A stretch of 64,000 bases of DNA from Pisolithus tinctorius (taxonomy: Eukaryota > Basidiomycota > Agaricomycetes > Boletales > Pisolithaceae): positions 372,001 to 436,000 of the forward strand of contig JANFAH010000042.1 in assembly GCA_024663395.1 (NCBI GenBank). The letters run 5' to 3'. Position 1 is the stretch's first letter, and each line of letters starts with the position of its first letter. The notes below the pieces were generated by a model. That model was not told where the DNA came from. It searched no databases and worked only from the letters and a program-made list of their open reading frames with translations. The position numbers and the translations under genes were made by a program. Positions 47,601-58,927 of the stretch are shown here, one piece after another.

Positions 47601-48293
47601 CAGAATGGGTGTGGAACCCTTCCTCTCCAAGGCGGAGGCTGCTACAGACCATGCTGTCGACCTTGCTAAGGTCCTGGAGGACATGAGGAAGGCCCTGACC
47701 AAAGCCACAGAAAGAATGAAGGCCTCTGCAGATGCTGCTCGTTCTGATGCTCCTTCCTACTCTGTTGGTGACATGGTCTGGTTGGAGACTTCATGAATCT
47801 CTCTTTCTGGTCATCCCTCCTGGAAACTCACTGAACGATGGATTGGCCCTTACCAGGTTGTTTCACTCAAACCCAATGCAGTAGAGTTGAAACTCCCCAA
47901 GACTCTCAAAATCCATCCAGTTGTTAATGTTTCCTGGGTCAAACCATACAAGGGACCTTTGGAGGGGCAGACCATCACTCATCCAGGACTGGTGGTAGGA
48001 CATGAGGGTGATGAGGAGTTCAAGGTCAACTATGTCGCTGATTCTTGGTTGAAAAAGGGTAAACTTGAGTATCTTGTCCATTGGAAGGGCTATCATGATG
48101 AGGATTGCACCTGGGAACCTGAATCTGCCTTAAAGTCTGCTCCTGGCACTGTCAAGGAGTTCCACCATTGCCACCCTTCTGCCCCTCATAAGCTCCATGG
48201 CATGAACTCCTCCCTTTTCTCCTCTCTCTTCCAGCCCCTGGAGAACTTCACCGACACTGTCCCTACCTTCAATCACCTGGAAGTCGATTTCTA
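44589..48293 (+). pseudogene. pol: Gypsy-2 pol: protease, RT, RNase H, integrase, chromodomain
   Basis: The protease motif is VLVDSGANDMF (about 44906-44938). RT follows with [14 protein letters not shown], but the YxDD box reads YIDN (45906-45917). A frameshift occurs near 46175. RNase H (ETNTSDFATGAIL) has Asn (46357-46359) where Asp is expected. Integrase keeps HHCC (HHNTPLSGHPG, CHCCQ) and the acidic triad (ILVDFMELP, SDHGPQF, MERLNQD). A chromodomain lies at about 48010-48150 (KVNYVADSWLKKGKLEYLVH). TGA stops at 44988, 45606 and 47794 fit CGA. Confidence 0.92.
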
Positions 48294-48305
48294 AGGAGGG
48301 GATAG

Positions 48306-48704
48306 TGTTATGATATGTACTCTTTTCTTTTCTTTTCTTCTCTTCTCTTTCATCTTATCTAATCTTTTGGTCTTATCTTATCTCCTGGACTCGGTCTGGA
48401 CTCCAGCCTAGATCTCACCTCGCCTTTACTGTGTGCTCCCCTTCTAGTACGTTCTGCTCCACTATGATATCATTATGACATCACTATGATGTCATGGACC
48501 TCATGTACACCTCACCACTACCTCATGTACCTTAGTATAAATACCGTTGCTCAATCACCCAACTAGCTCCAAGCTAGTTCATTTGGGTCTACGAGTCCTA
48601 AAAGGTCACCTGCTTCTAAGTCACTTCCCTCCTTCCTCTTCTTTCTTCTTCTTTTGGTTCTTGGTGCGAGTCTACAACAAACCCTGTTGTTAGGTCTTGT
48701 CACA
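48306..48704 (+). repeat. Gypsy-2 3' LTR (399 bp)
   Basis: It has the same length and ends as the 5' LTR. Visible differences are mainly C/T and G/A. Copia coding resumes directly after it. Confidence 0.95.
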
Positions 48705-50231
48705 CCCAAGCTGACTGGCTGAAGTGGCAAAATGCCATAAATGTGGAATTACAGAGCCTAGAGGAAGCACATACCTGGGATGTTGTTGAGTGCCCCAAAG
48801 GTGCAAATGTTGTAGGATGCAAATGGGTCTTCAAGATCAAATGCAATGCTGCTGGAGAAATTGAGAAGTACAAGGCCTGCCTAGTCGCTAAGGGCTACTC
48901 TCAGATCCAGGGCATTGACTATGATGAAACATATGCTCCCATCACAAGACTCACATCTCTCCACACCATACTTGCAGTCACTGCACACAATGACTGGGAT
49001 GTCGATGTATTTGATTTCCACTCAGCATTCCTCAATGGCAAACTTGGAGATGGTGAAGACATCTACATGGAGCTCCCTGAGGGCTATGCTGTAGGGCGGA
49101 ATTTTTCCTGTCCAGTTGGGAAGCTAAACATAGCATTATATGGCTCGAAACAAGGTGCACTTCAGTGGTACCAGAAGCTATGCACTACTCTTGCAGACCT
49201 TGGGCTTACCAGGGCACATGCAGACTGGGGAGTATTCTACAGTCATATAGGATCAGAAATCCTCATCCTTGCCAGCCACATTGATGACTGCACTGTAACA
49301 GGCAGTTCCCCATTGTTAATTCACTTGTTCAAACAGGAGATCAACACTTGTTTTAAAATCTCCAACCTAGGGCCCATCAGTTGGCTACTTGGGATGAAGA
49401 TGACACAGAACAGAGAAGCCCACACCATATTGCTATCCCAGAAGTCATACATCAAGGCCATCCTAACAAAATACAACCTCACTGACTGCAAGCCTGCCAC
49501 AATTCCGATGGACCCTGGCATAAAACTCTCCCATGGAGAAATTCCAAAGAAGCTGCACACATGAAGAACATACCCTACCATGCTGCCATTGGCTCCCTCA
49601 TGCACCTTGCCATTGGAACATGCCCTGACATTGCATTTGCTGTCTCCACAGTCACGCAGTTCAACAATGCACCCAACATGACTCACTGGGAGGCTGTGAA
49701 ACGAATCTACAGGTATGTCTCAGGCACAAAAGTGCTCGCTTTGATGTTCAGAAATTCAGAACAAGGTCTCGAGGGCTATACCAATGCAGATGGAGCTTCT
49801 CAGGAGCATCGACATGCTATAAGCGGATACACCTACCTACTAGATGGTGGAGCTATCAGTTGGGCTTCGTGGAAACAAGAACTCATAATGCTCTCCACTG
49901 CTGAAGCAGAGTATGTCACAGCAACTCATGCAGCCAAAGAGGGCCTGTGGCTTTGATGACTCATCGGGGAAGTTTTCCGACCACTCAAACATCCTATCCC
50001 ACTGTATTCCAACAGCCAATCTGCCATCGCACTCACCAAGGATGGCAGTTACCATGTTCACACCAAGCACATTGATATACAATACCATTTCATTCGTTTC
50101 ACTGTGGAAAACCATTCCTTTCATTTAATTTATTGTCCTACTGATGACATGGTCGCCGATACCCTTACCAAACCTTTACCTAGCATCAAGGCGAAACACT
50201 TCATGTCTGCACTTGGACTTCATTCTGATTG
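48705..50231 (+). pseudogene. pol: Copia reverse transcriptase and RNase H
   Basis: After Gypsy-2 the Copia frame resumes with DWLKWQNAINVELQSLEEAH and runs through the RT (KWVFKIKCNAAGEIEKYKA, VDVFDFHSAFLNG, LASHIDDCTVTG, SKQGALQWYQKL). A small indel near 49560 shifts frame; then come the RT thumb (IPYHAAIGSLMHLA) and RNase H (SAEAEYV-type TAEAEYVTATHAAKEGLWL and TKHIDIQYHFIR). TGA at 49954-49956 and the RNase H Asn in YSNSQSAI fit CpG decay. The end at 50229-50231 meets the 3' purine tract. Confidence 0.9.
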
Positions 50232-50239
50232 AGGGGGAG

Positions 50240-50531
50240 TGTTGAGAATGTGATCTGGAATTATGGTAGCATCTCAGAGTTTCACCCAGAGGGCTTGGAA
50301 TTTCTCCCTGACCCTCAGAATTAAATTCTGATGTCACTACGCTTACTAATTATGGTACTATAAATTTTCCACACTGTTCTTTTCCACCTCAGTGATTACT
50401 TCATACACTGAGGTGAGCATACTTATACTTACATTTGTTTACTCGGTACTGACATAGTGTAGATACTCATACCTTCATTAGGTACTAATAAAGTGATTAC
50501 TTTGTACACTGAGATACTCATACCTTCGTTA
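50240..50531 (+). repeat. Copia 3' LTR (292 bp)
   Basis: It starts TGTTGAGAATGTGATC, ends TACCTTCGTTA, and is followed by the duplicated CCCCT (50532-50536). Confidence 0.95.
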
Positions 50532-51620
50532 CCCCTTTCTGGTGAGGATCCAGGATTGCAGTGTACTTCCTTGATATCAGGGTAGGCGCCATTTCCCTGG
50601 GATCTGTAACTCATATTAATCCCCTATCAAAGATATGGTCATCCTGGCCCGTATTCAGGCCTGGAAGTATTATCATCCTGCCAGCTACATCAGCAAATTC
50701 ACTTGACTTTAGTTCCTGAGTCCAGCCAGTCCTATGGGATTCTGGTTTACAATGCACAACTGGACTCCCTCACACAATTTATGAATACCAGATCCCTTCA
50801 TGACCACTGGGTCATGCAAGACCATACTGCTGAGATCCTCAACTTGGATGGTTTGTTTGTTCCTGCTCTCCTACGTGCATTGGGACTACTTGATGAACTG
50901 ATATATTTATTAGATCAGGAGGGTAATGGGGACCTTTCAAAGCACATGGGCATGCTATTAGTTCCTCAGATTGCTGCTCAAGCTATGATAAAATCACATT
51001 GTTCAGAGTTATATTCCCAACAGGGCAGGTGCGTATTCTTCAAACACCTGAAAATTCACTGGTTTTGTTTAGAAGCTCAAGGAATGTACATGCTGAAACT
51101 CTCTCTCATCGAAGGGTTGCACAGTTTACTTCCATGGATGATCATGGAATGATGGCCCCCACAATGAAACTACCTTCTGCACGCCAGCCTCTTAGATGCA
51201 TTGTACATGGCCTGTGTGGATGGGTTAAGGAGAATGGCAAAAGATGTAATACATCCATCACATATGATTGCATGTGACACATGGCCATTGCTCATGGGAT
51301 CAGGCAATGAAGGAGACATTTTAAAGTCCTCTGCCACTGGTGTAGGCCTCCGAAGTCTATCAGATGGTCAGGTATGCTGAAGCATGTGCATGAAGTACAT
51401 TTGAACTGCCCACGGTAAGCATATGCGCATAGCTAAGCTAACTCTCCAACAGCTTCTCCCATTTCTCTTTCACTCTTTACCACCCTCTTGTAATACTATC
51501 TTGATTGATCACTGTTCTATGTGCTCCCTTCCTCTCTTTCTCTCATATCTTGTTCTCTTGTTGCCCCCTTCATTCACTTCTGCCATCTACAAGTGTGTGT
51601 CACATGGAATGGTAAATATA
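50532..51620 (+). repeat. Unnamed repeat R, copy B, right part
   Basis: It continues the repeat broken at 39629 and aligns with 31130-32100 of copy A. The zinc-finger end (WVKENGKRCNTSITYDCM, then VLCHWCRPPKSIRWSGMLKH) is interrupted by TGA at about 51277 where copy A has CGA. Other paired sites show ACGATC/ATGGTC and TGCGTG/TGCATG, direct evidence for CpG decay in copy B. Confidence 0.65.
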
Positions 51621-51779
51621 CATATTTTGGTGGCTTTGCTCACCACTGTTTCTGTTGTGTGGGCAATCACATAGTTCAGTCAACCATAGTCCTGAAACTG
51701 GGACATCTGAAGTGTACATTTTGCCCTAAAGGTGGGACTAACTGATATTGGCTGGTTGTCCCTGATGAAGGATAGGCTG

Positions 51780-52365
51780 ACCAACAAATGATCCCACCCT
51801 CTGAAGGTGAGATTGGCCTACCTCACTGGTGCATGGTCCCACCCCCTGAAGGTGGGATTGGCCTACCTCACTGGTGCATGGTCCCACCTCCTGCAGGTGA
51901 TATCTGCTGACCTAACTGTTGTATGCATGCACTTTGGCTTGGTAGTTGGCTAGGATCAATGCCAAACTTGGAGGTGTCAATGCAATCCCAAAAGCACCTG
52001 CATTAGACAAGTTAAAGGAGAGCATCATTGGATGTACCCACCCCCTCACTAATGGATGATCCCACCCCTGAAGGTGGGATTGGCTGATGTCACTGGTGGA
52101 TGATCCCACCCCTGAAGGTGGGATTGGCTGATGTCACTGGTGGATGGTCCCACCCCCTGAAGGTGGGATTGGCTGACCTCACTGGTGGATGGTCCCACCC
52201 CCTGAAGGTGGGATTGGCTGACCTCACTGGTGGATGGTCCCACCCCCTGAAGGTGGGAGTGGCTGACCTCACTGGTGGATGGTCCCACCCCCTGAAGGTG
52301 GGAGTGGCCTACCTCACTCTTGGATGGTCCCACCTCCTGCAGGTGATATCTGCTGACCTAACTGC
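51780..52365. repeat. 44-45-bp minisatellite with a hairpin in each unit
   Basis: Six units of 44-45 bp (starting TGGATGGTCCCACC at 52053, 52097, 52141, 52186 and on) form the main array. A shorter block at 51795-51925 has the same units. Each unit contains CCCACCCCCTGAAGGTGGG, an inverted repeat with a short loop. Both blocks end with the same variant (GGTCCCACCTCCTGCAGGTG, then ATATCTGCTGACC), so the whole block was duplicated. Confidence 0.9.
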
Positions 52366-52461
52366 ATAATCAGTTACTTGTCAATGTAGATGTTACCAGC
52401 AGTAGGCAAGCTTCCATTTTCCAAGAATCCCCTGAAAGTTTCAACATCTACATTATATCTA

Positions 52462-55031
52462 TCAAGCCTGTCCCAGAGCTCTCTTGCTTGGCTGCCTCTT
52501 TCTGCTAGATCTCTTGCCCTCTTTCCCCTGATCCCCATCCTCCCCTGAAACCCCCCTTGTCATCTTCATCTTCCTCTCCACATTCCCACTGCCTCCCCTT
52601 TTCCTTTTCCTGTTATCCTGTGTATCCTTCTCCTCACCACCCTTCTCACCACCACTGAAGTCCTCTGTATCCCCTCCCATGATTTTTTCAGTGCCTCCCA
52701 CCCCCTCTGAGTCACCCCAACTTTGCCGAAGCCTTGAAATCACCACCCCCAAGGCAGCCATAACATCTTCCCCTCTGTTGATGTCAAGCTTGGAGTTCAG
52801 CAAGAAGCCCAGATTGGCAACTTCTGGGTCATCCTCTTCCACTTCCTGTGCCCACTTACACTCCCTCCACAACATACCAAATCCAAGTACCACAGGAACA
52901 CCTTTTGACATGCAAGCAAACCTTTCTGATTGCAATTGACCCAGTGCCTTCCAGAAGGAATCCCCCTGGACATGGATCTCTTGGGGTAGATACTAGGCAC
53001 TCCAAGTCCAGGATGCCCATTCAGGTAATGGGGAGGTGGGTTCCATATCAGGTTCCTGCAAAGTTTGTTCATTAGCCCCTTGTTCAATGCCACATTGCCA
53101 CTTACTGTCTCTGGTAAGGCATATACAAGATCAATAAGCTCCTGGTACCTGGGCATGACACAAAGTGACTTTAAAAATTTGATCTGGTCCCCATCAGCAT
53201 GCCATGCAGGGCTGGAGTCATGAGGTTTTTTTTGAGATGAGGAGGCCAGGGAGTCGAGCCTGATTTGGTCCCCCAAAGAAGTTACCTGGGACCACTTACC
53301 CATTCCCTTGTCCACCTCTGCCTCTGAGTCTGATGCCCCAGCCACTCCACTGAGCTCCACACCAGCTTCACTGTCCCTCAGGGCTCACCCACACACTCTT
53401 TTTAGAGGCAGCTTTCTGAACAAAGGGCCTTCCCAAAGGCTCATCATCCTTTTTGCACTTGATAAATGCAACAATCACCTTATCATCATCCTCTAGGGAA
53501 TGCCAATGGTTCCAAAGCAACCTAAGGTCAGCCTTGGTCCACTTGGAAGGATCCTTCATCACAAATCCCTCTGGGATGGAATCTGAATCCAGATATTCCA
53601 AAGGGGACTTGATAAGCAAGCCCCAGGGAGCCTTGGCCTTGGCCTTTCCAGTAAATTTTGCTATATTTCCAACTTCAGTCAGCCACTCCAGATGCATGGG
53701 GTTATCAAGAACATACCATAGGCAGCTTGGAAGACAGCTCTAGCCAAACTCTGCTGAACCTTGAGCTTCTGCCCAGTCAAAGGAGGCACCAGGGGGTTTC
53801 CTTCATCATCAAGGGCTATTTCCACCTCTTGTTTCTCCTCATTGCAATCTGGTTCCACTAAGGGTAGGGTGAAACTAGGTACATATATTGATAGACAACA
53901 GTCCACACTTACCAGGTTCCTTCAAAAGATATTCAGACAACATATCCTCCCCCTTCACCACCCAATCCTTTGTGGCCTCAGAAGACTGGGAGAAGACCTT
54001 GTTCCCATCAGGGAGTTGTGTCTCAAAACTAGATCTCACCATCAGCATTGAGATAGACCAGTGGAAGGGCAACTTACACTACCATCTTGATCTGTGAATC
54101 AGGGGTCTGGTGTGCTGCAAACATCACTATATGACAGCCCATGGTTCTCTGAACTGTGTCCATGAACTCTCTAGCCATGCTAGGGAAGTTCTTTCTCTGG
54201 TACCTGTGTATTTTCAGAGTCAGTATAAGGCATTCCAACTCAAATATCACCTATGAATCATGAGTCTCTCTAGGAGCACCCAACTTATTCCACTTCACAG
54301 CTGCCCTCCCAGCTTCAGCTTTTTTCTCCTCAGAAACAGATTCCCACTACTGTTGGATGATTTTTGTCCTCTGGCCTATGGTCTTGGGGTCCTTGGTGTC
54401 CCTCCTCTCCCTGTCATAGGCATCCATGTCCTCCTTGAAGAGCCACTGGCCTGCAGTAAATTCTGTGAAGGCTTTTCTGTAGTCACCTGCCTTCACAGGT
54501 CTGGCTCTCTCCTCTCTGGCATTGTCACCCTCACCACTCTCCTCCTTCTTCTTTTCAGCTACAGCCAGGATGTGCTGGATGATGTTCTCCTCATTGTCCT
54601 GGTCATTTGGGTCTAGTTTTGGCAAAAGTGCCTTCTGATGGCCTAGATAAACTTGAGATATGTCAGGCTTGGTGAAAAAAAATATCATACCACTCTCAAA
54701 TTCTGTGGCAATGCCACAGATCCCTCAGATGCATGCTGAAGGATCTCTGACTTTACCTCCGACAGGATCTCTGCCCTGAGCTCAGAATTTCCTTGGGTGT
54801 CTTTGAACTTGCCTACATAGGAAGACAGGAGATCAGAGTAGACTTCAGACCAGTCAGCCATTGAGTCAAATCACAAGGAAGTGAATAATGGAGTAGAGGT
54901 TTTGTTGGATTTGATGGCAAGGTGAAAATTTTTTGGCCCTTCCTGATGTAGGCTGGAGGTTGAAAATGTTGGCTGTCAGTGGCCATCACTCTTTTAGGGA
55001 AACTACCATTTTGGTATGTTTGTTTTGACAT
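52462..55031 (-). pseudogene. Accessory protein downstream of KDZ transposase, function unknown
   Basis: Minus-strand fragments run from MSKQTYQNGSFPKRVMATDS (55031) through WSEVYSDLLSSYVGKFKD (about 54850), NIIQHILAVAEKKKEE and ARPVKAGDYRKAFTEFTAGQ (54400-54600), WTKADLRLLWNHWHSLEDDD (53500), LCVMPRYQELIDLVYALPET (53150) and a Lys/Arg-rich tail (KRKRGGSGNVERKMKM, to 52462). Frames change several times; some breaks are probably introns, others stops. I recognise no catalytic domain. The basic tail suggests nuclear location or nucleic-acid binding. Confidence 0.5.
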
Positions 55032-55095
55032 ATTTACCTTTCACTTCAATGCAGCCTTCCAAGCCAAGAAGGGCAGACAGAAAAATACCCCTGTT

Positions 55096-58000
55096 CTAAG
55101 TACAATCTATCTGTTTACCTTGGAACATCAACCTGGCCTTTTTGGCAAAGTCACCCCACAACCCCATCTGCTTATTAGCATAAGCTTCTGTCCCTGGCTC
55201 CAAAGATTGCTCAGCCCTTTTCTCCCATCTGTTCTTCTGGGACTCGAACCATAAGGTGCTCCAAAGCATCTCATGCCTGACCAATGACAACTCTTCTTTC
55301 CATCTGTCCCTTCTTGCCCTTGCTTTGAGCCAATTAATCCTGTAGACTGCCCCAGAAATTATTAGCAATATGTCTCTATGCAGTATTCACACTTACACTC
55401 TTCCACCAAGCCCCTGCTATCTGAAGTCAGCTGACCCTGCTCACCATCCATCATCCAAAACCATGCCATTTTACTGGTCCCCTGGCCAAACCTGTTCTCC
55501 TCTGTCACATCCTTACTCACCCCAAGGTCCTGAGGAAGAATTTCTTGGTACTTTTCTCTGATGCAATCAGCTGGCTCCAGCTGGAGGATGGCCTGCCTTG
55601 ACCTCTGATAACTTCTGGCATGCTTATTTATCTGAGACACCACCTTTTGGATCTCCTTCTTGGTTCTGGTGCCCTCCCTGGTGGAACCTGCATTCTGGAA
55701 ATTCTGCCTGTACAACATTGCTTTGTTTCCCAGGTCTGTTTGGAGCTGATCTAAGCAATCATTAGCCTGCCCAATCCTAAGTTCCATTTCTTCTTTGACA
55801 AGGGCATGAAGGCCAAGCTCTGTCAGTTTGGTTGTTCCAATGGAAGATGGCATCCAGATACTCATGACTTCCACAGCCAGGTCTCCTTCCTCCCCTGCTG
55901 CCTCCCAGTCCTCATCATCATCTTCCCAAAACTCTCTTTCATCTTCCACTTCATCCTCCACATCACCTTGCCCCAGAAATGCTGGATCATCCTGGGCAGT
56001 GACAACATCATCCACCTCCAAACCTTTGAGAAATGCTTGTCCTGTTGCATTGAATTTCTCAATTCAGACAGAAAGTCTCTGTCTCTTCTCAGAGACTTTG
56101 ACTTCTTGTCTGGTAGACATGAGGCTGGGAAGTCTCTGGAGCTCAGATCTTAGCTGGTCCCTGTATTCAGTCTAGTTAGCAAACTATCACCTCAGGGAAC
56201 CCCCAGACTTACTGTGCATCTTCTATGCTAATTCCTTCTGCAAGCCAAGCCACAGAACCAAGGTTTGCTGAGGATGAGGGGGGATTTTTCATGAGCTTCA
56301 ACTGCACTTCACCCATGGTTGGGGCTACATCAGATCAGACAGGCACAAGGTTTGGAGGAACTGACTGACCTTTGTCCCCTTTCAACAAATAAATATCCAG
56401 GGCCTCCCCTCTTTCCCTCTCTGCCTCCAGAGCATCTGATTCCCATTGTGTAACCTTACTAGGGTCTAGAACAGCAGTCAACTCCTTGTATGCTTGATTC
56501 ATTTCCTCAAAACACTTGTTTGAAGTCTTGTATTTTTTCAGCAAGGATGGGACTGAGATTGACAGGGTAAATTTTCTGCTTGCAGAAGAGAAGCTCTCTC
56601 TCTCACCTATGCCCACAATTTTTTTCCAGTTAGAATCTCTCATATGGTCATCATACACCTCTTGTCTGTGGGCTTGAGTCATAGACCTTGCAGTTGGAGA
56701 GATCTTATTGAATGGAGCCCACAATGTCTCCAAAATCTCACCATCCAGGTGGCCAGCACCCTTGACAAAGTTGAGGCTATACCTTGGGAAGCAAGAGAGT
56801 TTGTGGGCAGCCAAATGAAACTTCCCCACAGCAGGAATGATTTCCAGACCAGGAGGAAGAAGGAGAGAGGAGCTTGACTTTACCTGACTCTGAAAGTTGA
56901 TGCTCCATTGGCACCCTACATCATAAATGACAAGGGCCTTTTGGATGCTCTGAGAATGGTAATCAAGAGCATTGCAGATGGAGTAATCCATGTTCATATA
57001 CCTGGCCCAAATGGAGTCTGGAAGGCACCCATCCCATGTGACAAGCCCACTCACCTTTCCCCTTTTTGAAAATCCACCACTGAATGGGGAACAAAGCAAC
57101 CATGTCTTGCACAAGCTGTTGCACTGATGCCAGTGGACTGAAGGTTGGACTTGTTGATATTGGCAGCATTGACAGCCCTGTGATTGCTGCAGGTGGATCT
57201 CTAACAGAATGGTGGGTCCTTAAAACCTGAAGATCTTCAGGCTTCTGATGACTCACCTCCCTGTTATCCAAAGACTGCTGGAGATGAGCCTGATGGGGTG
57301 CCTCAGAAACCATGTAGCCTTTTCCATCTGACAATGACACATCCAACTCTGGTTTGTTCATCTTCATATGCTGTGCAGTGAATTTGCCATCCACCACATA
57401 TTGCCTCATCACAGTATCACTGAAGGGGGTTAGGAATGGAATCCCTATGGATCATGGCTCCATACCTGCTGTATTGGGTTCTCCAGTCTGGAGGTAAATT
57501 GATACCTGGTTGTGGGCAGGCAGGGCAAAAGATTGCAAGCCCTCCTTGTCCAGGAACTTGCTCTGAATCATGACCAAACCCAAACCATTTCCTATGTTTC
57601 AAATCCCTCCACTGATGGGACACCCTCATGAGCTCTCTGTACCTATCCTGATCCCAAGAAAAATGTTAATGCAAGCTGTTGAATGGGGAATGGCACTCAA
57701 CTGGTACCCTTTCTGGAAAAGCATTATTGGTAAACCTCTTCAGCTTCTGATAGAAACTCATGGCAGAGGTTTTGCACTCCAAAGCATCAATAAGAAAGTG
57801 ATTGAGGACACCAAAGGTGAAAGCAGTTCTGGGCTTTGTTATGCTGGCTAGAAAGAGTCTTTCCCTGAGTAAATGAAGGTGCCAGTCTGTGGCATCAGAC
57901 CCAGGACAGCTGCACCAACAAATCTCATGGGTGAAAATTCCTTCTGTATGCACTATGGTCATTTGTGACCAGGAGGACCTCCTGGTACCAAAGGTTATCA

Positions 58001-58790
58001 TAAGGCTGCAGGAAATAAATGCCACTGACCTGTAATTGGGTGGCCCTTCTCCAGAAAGGTGGCCAGAATCCCCTGGATCTGGATTCTGCATTGGAATCAC
58101 CTCATTGTGAGGGCAAGGCAGACTGCCGTGGCCAATGTGCCAAAGGAACCCAAGTTCCATCAAGGAAGTGGCCTGGTAATGGGTACCATTCCACTTTTGT
58201 ACCTTGTGGAAGGGAAGATTTTGGTGAGCTTCCACAGCACAGGGGCCACACCAGGCATGGACACCAATGCAGGACATGCATCTGATACTTCCCTCTGCCT
58301 GACTACACTGCTCACATATTCCTCCCTTAGCCAGCTGCTCTCCCTCCAGAATGACTTTGAGATAGTCTGTTCTCCAGGGAAGCCATTCTCTGATGAAGTC
58401 ATTCTGACTCTGTGTGAGGTTTTAGCCCATCCATCATACAGCATGGAAGTCAAACTACTTACCTTGGTGACCCTCTTGGGCTTCAGGGCATCATCTCCCT
58501 CATTCCAGTGGGAGGCAGGGATGTCAAGGGGGACTGGGAAGTCAGAGGGGTCTACATGCTGTGAGGCTGTAGCCCTGGGGGTCTTTGGAGTGGAAGGTCC
58601 ACTCTGAGATGGCAGGTACAAGGGGCTGGCATCCACCTCCTTGTAGGCAAGCTTTCCTCTTCTGGTCTTGGTGGGCTGAAAGGTATACAGGCCACCAGAG
58701 CTCTTGCCCAGTACTCTGTACCATTGTCTTTGCATACTGAGGCAGCAGAGTTTTTTTTTTCAAACTGTCAGCCATCCCCCAAGGAAACTC
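55096..58790 (-). pseudogene. KDZ (Kyakuja-Dileera-Zisupton) transposase with CxC2-like cysteine cluster
   Basis: Exons can be joined in frame at 58463 and upstream, 58409-57702, 57647-57466, 57419-57257, 57200-57055, 57001-56213, 56160-55391 and 55346-55096. The CxC2-like cluster is in exon 2 (CEQCSQAEGSIRCMSCIG, CGPCAVEAHQNLPFHKV, LECKTSAMSFYQKLKRFTNN). The transposase core follows (VVDGKFTAQHMKM, CARHGCFVPHSVVDFQKG, VIYDVGCQWSINF, GKFHLAAHKLSCFPRYSLNF, GHLDGEILETLWAPFN). The C-terminal part has WFWMMD and INWLKARARRDRW. The first exon start is uncertain near a T run (58751-58760). Stops TGA at 56335-56337 and 56064-56066 fit CGA; apart from these the frame is nearly intact, so it decayed by point mutation. 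Confidence 0.87.
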
Positions 58791-58927
58791 TGATGGACAC
58801 TGGCTACACATGACATTGGCTAGGAATGATTTCAGCTAGGAATGACAAAGATATCTTTGGAGTCGAAGCTGCCTAGGAAAGACATAGGCATAACATTGAA
58901 ATGCATTCCAGTACATACAAGCTGGAG

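Larger units (their letters stand above)
42842..48704 (+). mobile_element. Gypsy-2: chromovirus nested in Copia, defective
   Basis: Two 399-bp LTRs (42842-43240 and 48306-48704) start TGTTATGATA and end CTTGTCACA. Gag and pol overlap in different frames; a chromodomain ends pol. The purine tract GGAGGGGATAG precedes the 3' LTR. The flanks read CCTGA (42837-42841) and CCCAA (48705-48709), explained as a decayed CCCGA target-site duplication that also fits the Copia reading frame across the junction. Gypsy-2 is the youngest layer of three (R, Copia, Gypsy-2) but has catalytic changes in RT and RNase H. Confidence 0.93.
39630..50531 (+). mobile_element. Ty1/copia element, defective, itself split by Gypsy-2
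   Basis: Two 292-bp LTRs (39630-39921 and 50240-50531) start TGTYGAGAATG and end CCTTCGTTA, flanked by CCCCT (39625-39629 and 50532-50536). The primer-binding site GGTTATGAGCCC follows the 5' LTR; the purine tract GAGGGGGAG precedes the 3' LTR. The domain order gag, protease, integrase, RT, RNase H is that of Ty1/copia. The element proper is about 5 kb; the rest of the span is Gypsy-2 (42842-48704), inserted between integrase and RT. About ten TGA stops and several indels disable it. Confidence 0.95.

Noticed and set aside
52090..52369. Repetitive ORFs on both strands in the minisatellite
   Set aside because: A 45-bp unit is a multiple of three and stays open by chance; no start context or domain is seen.
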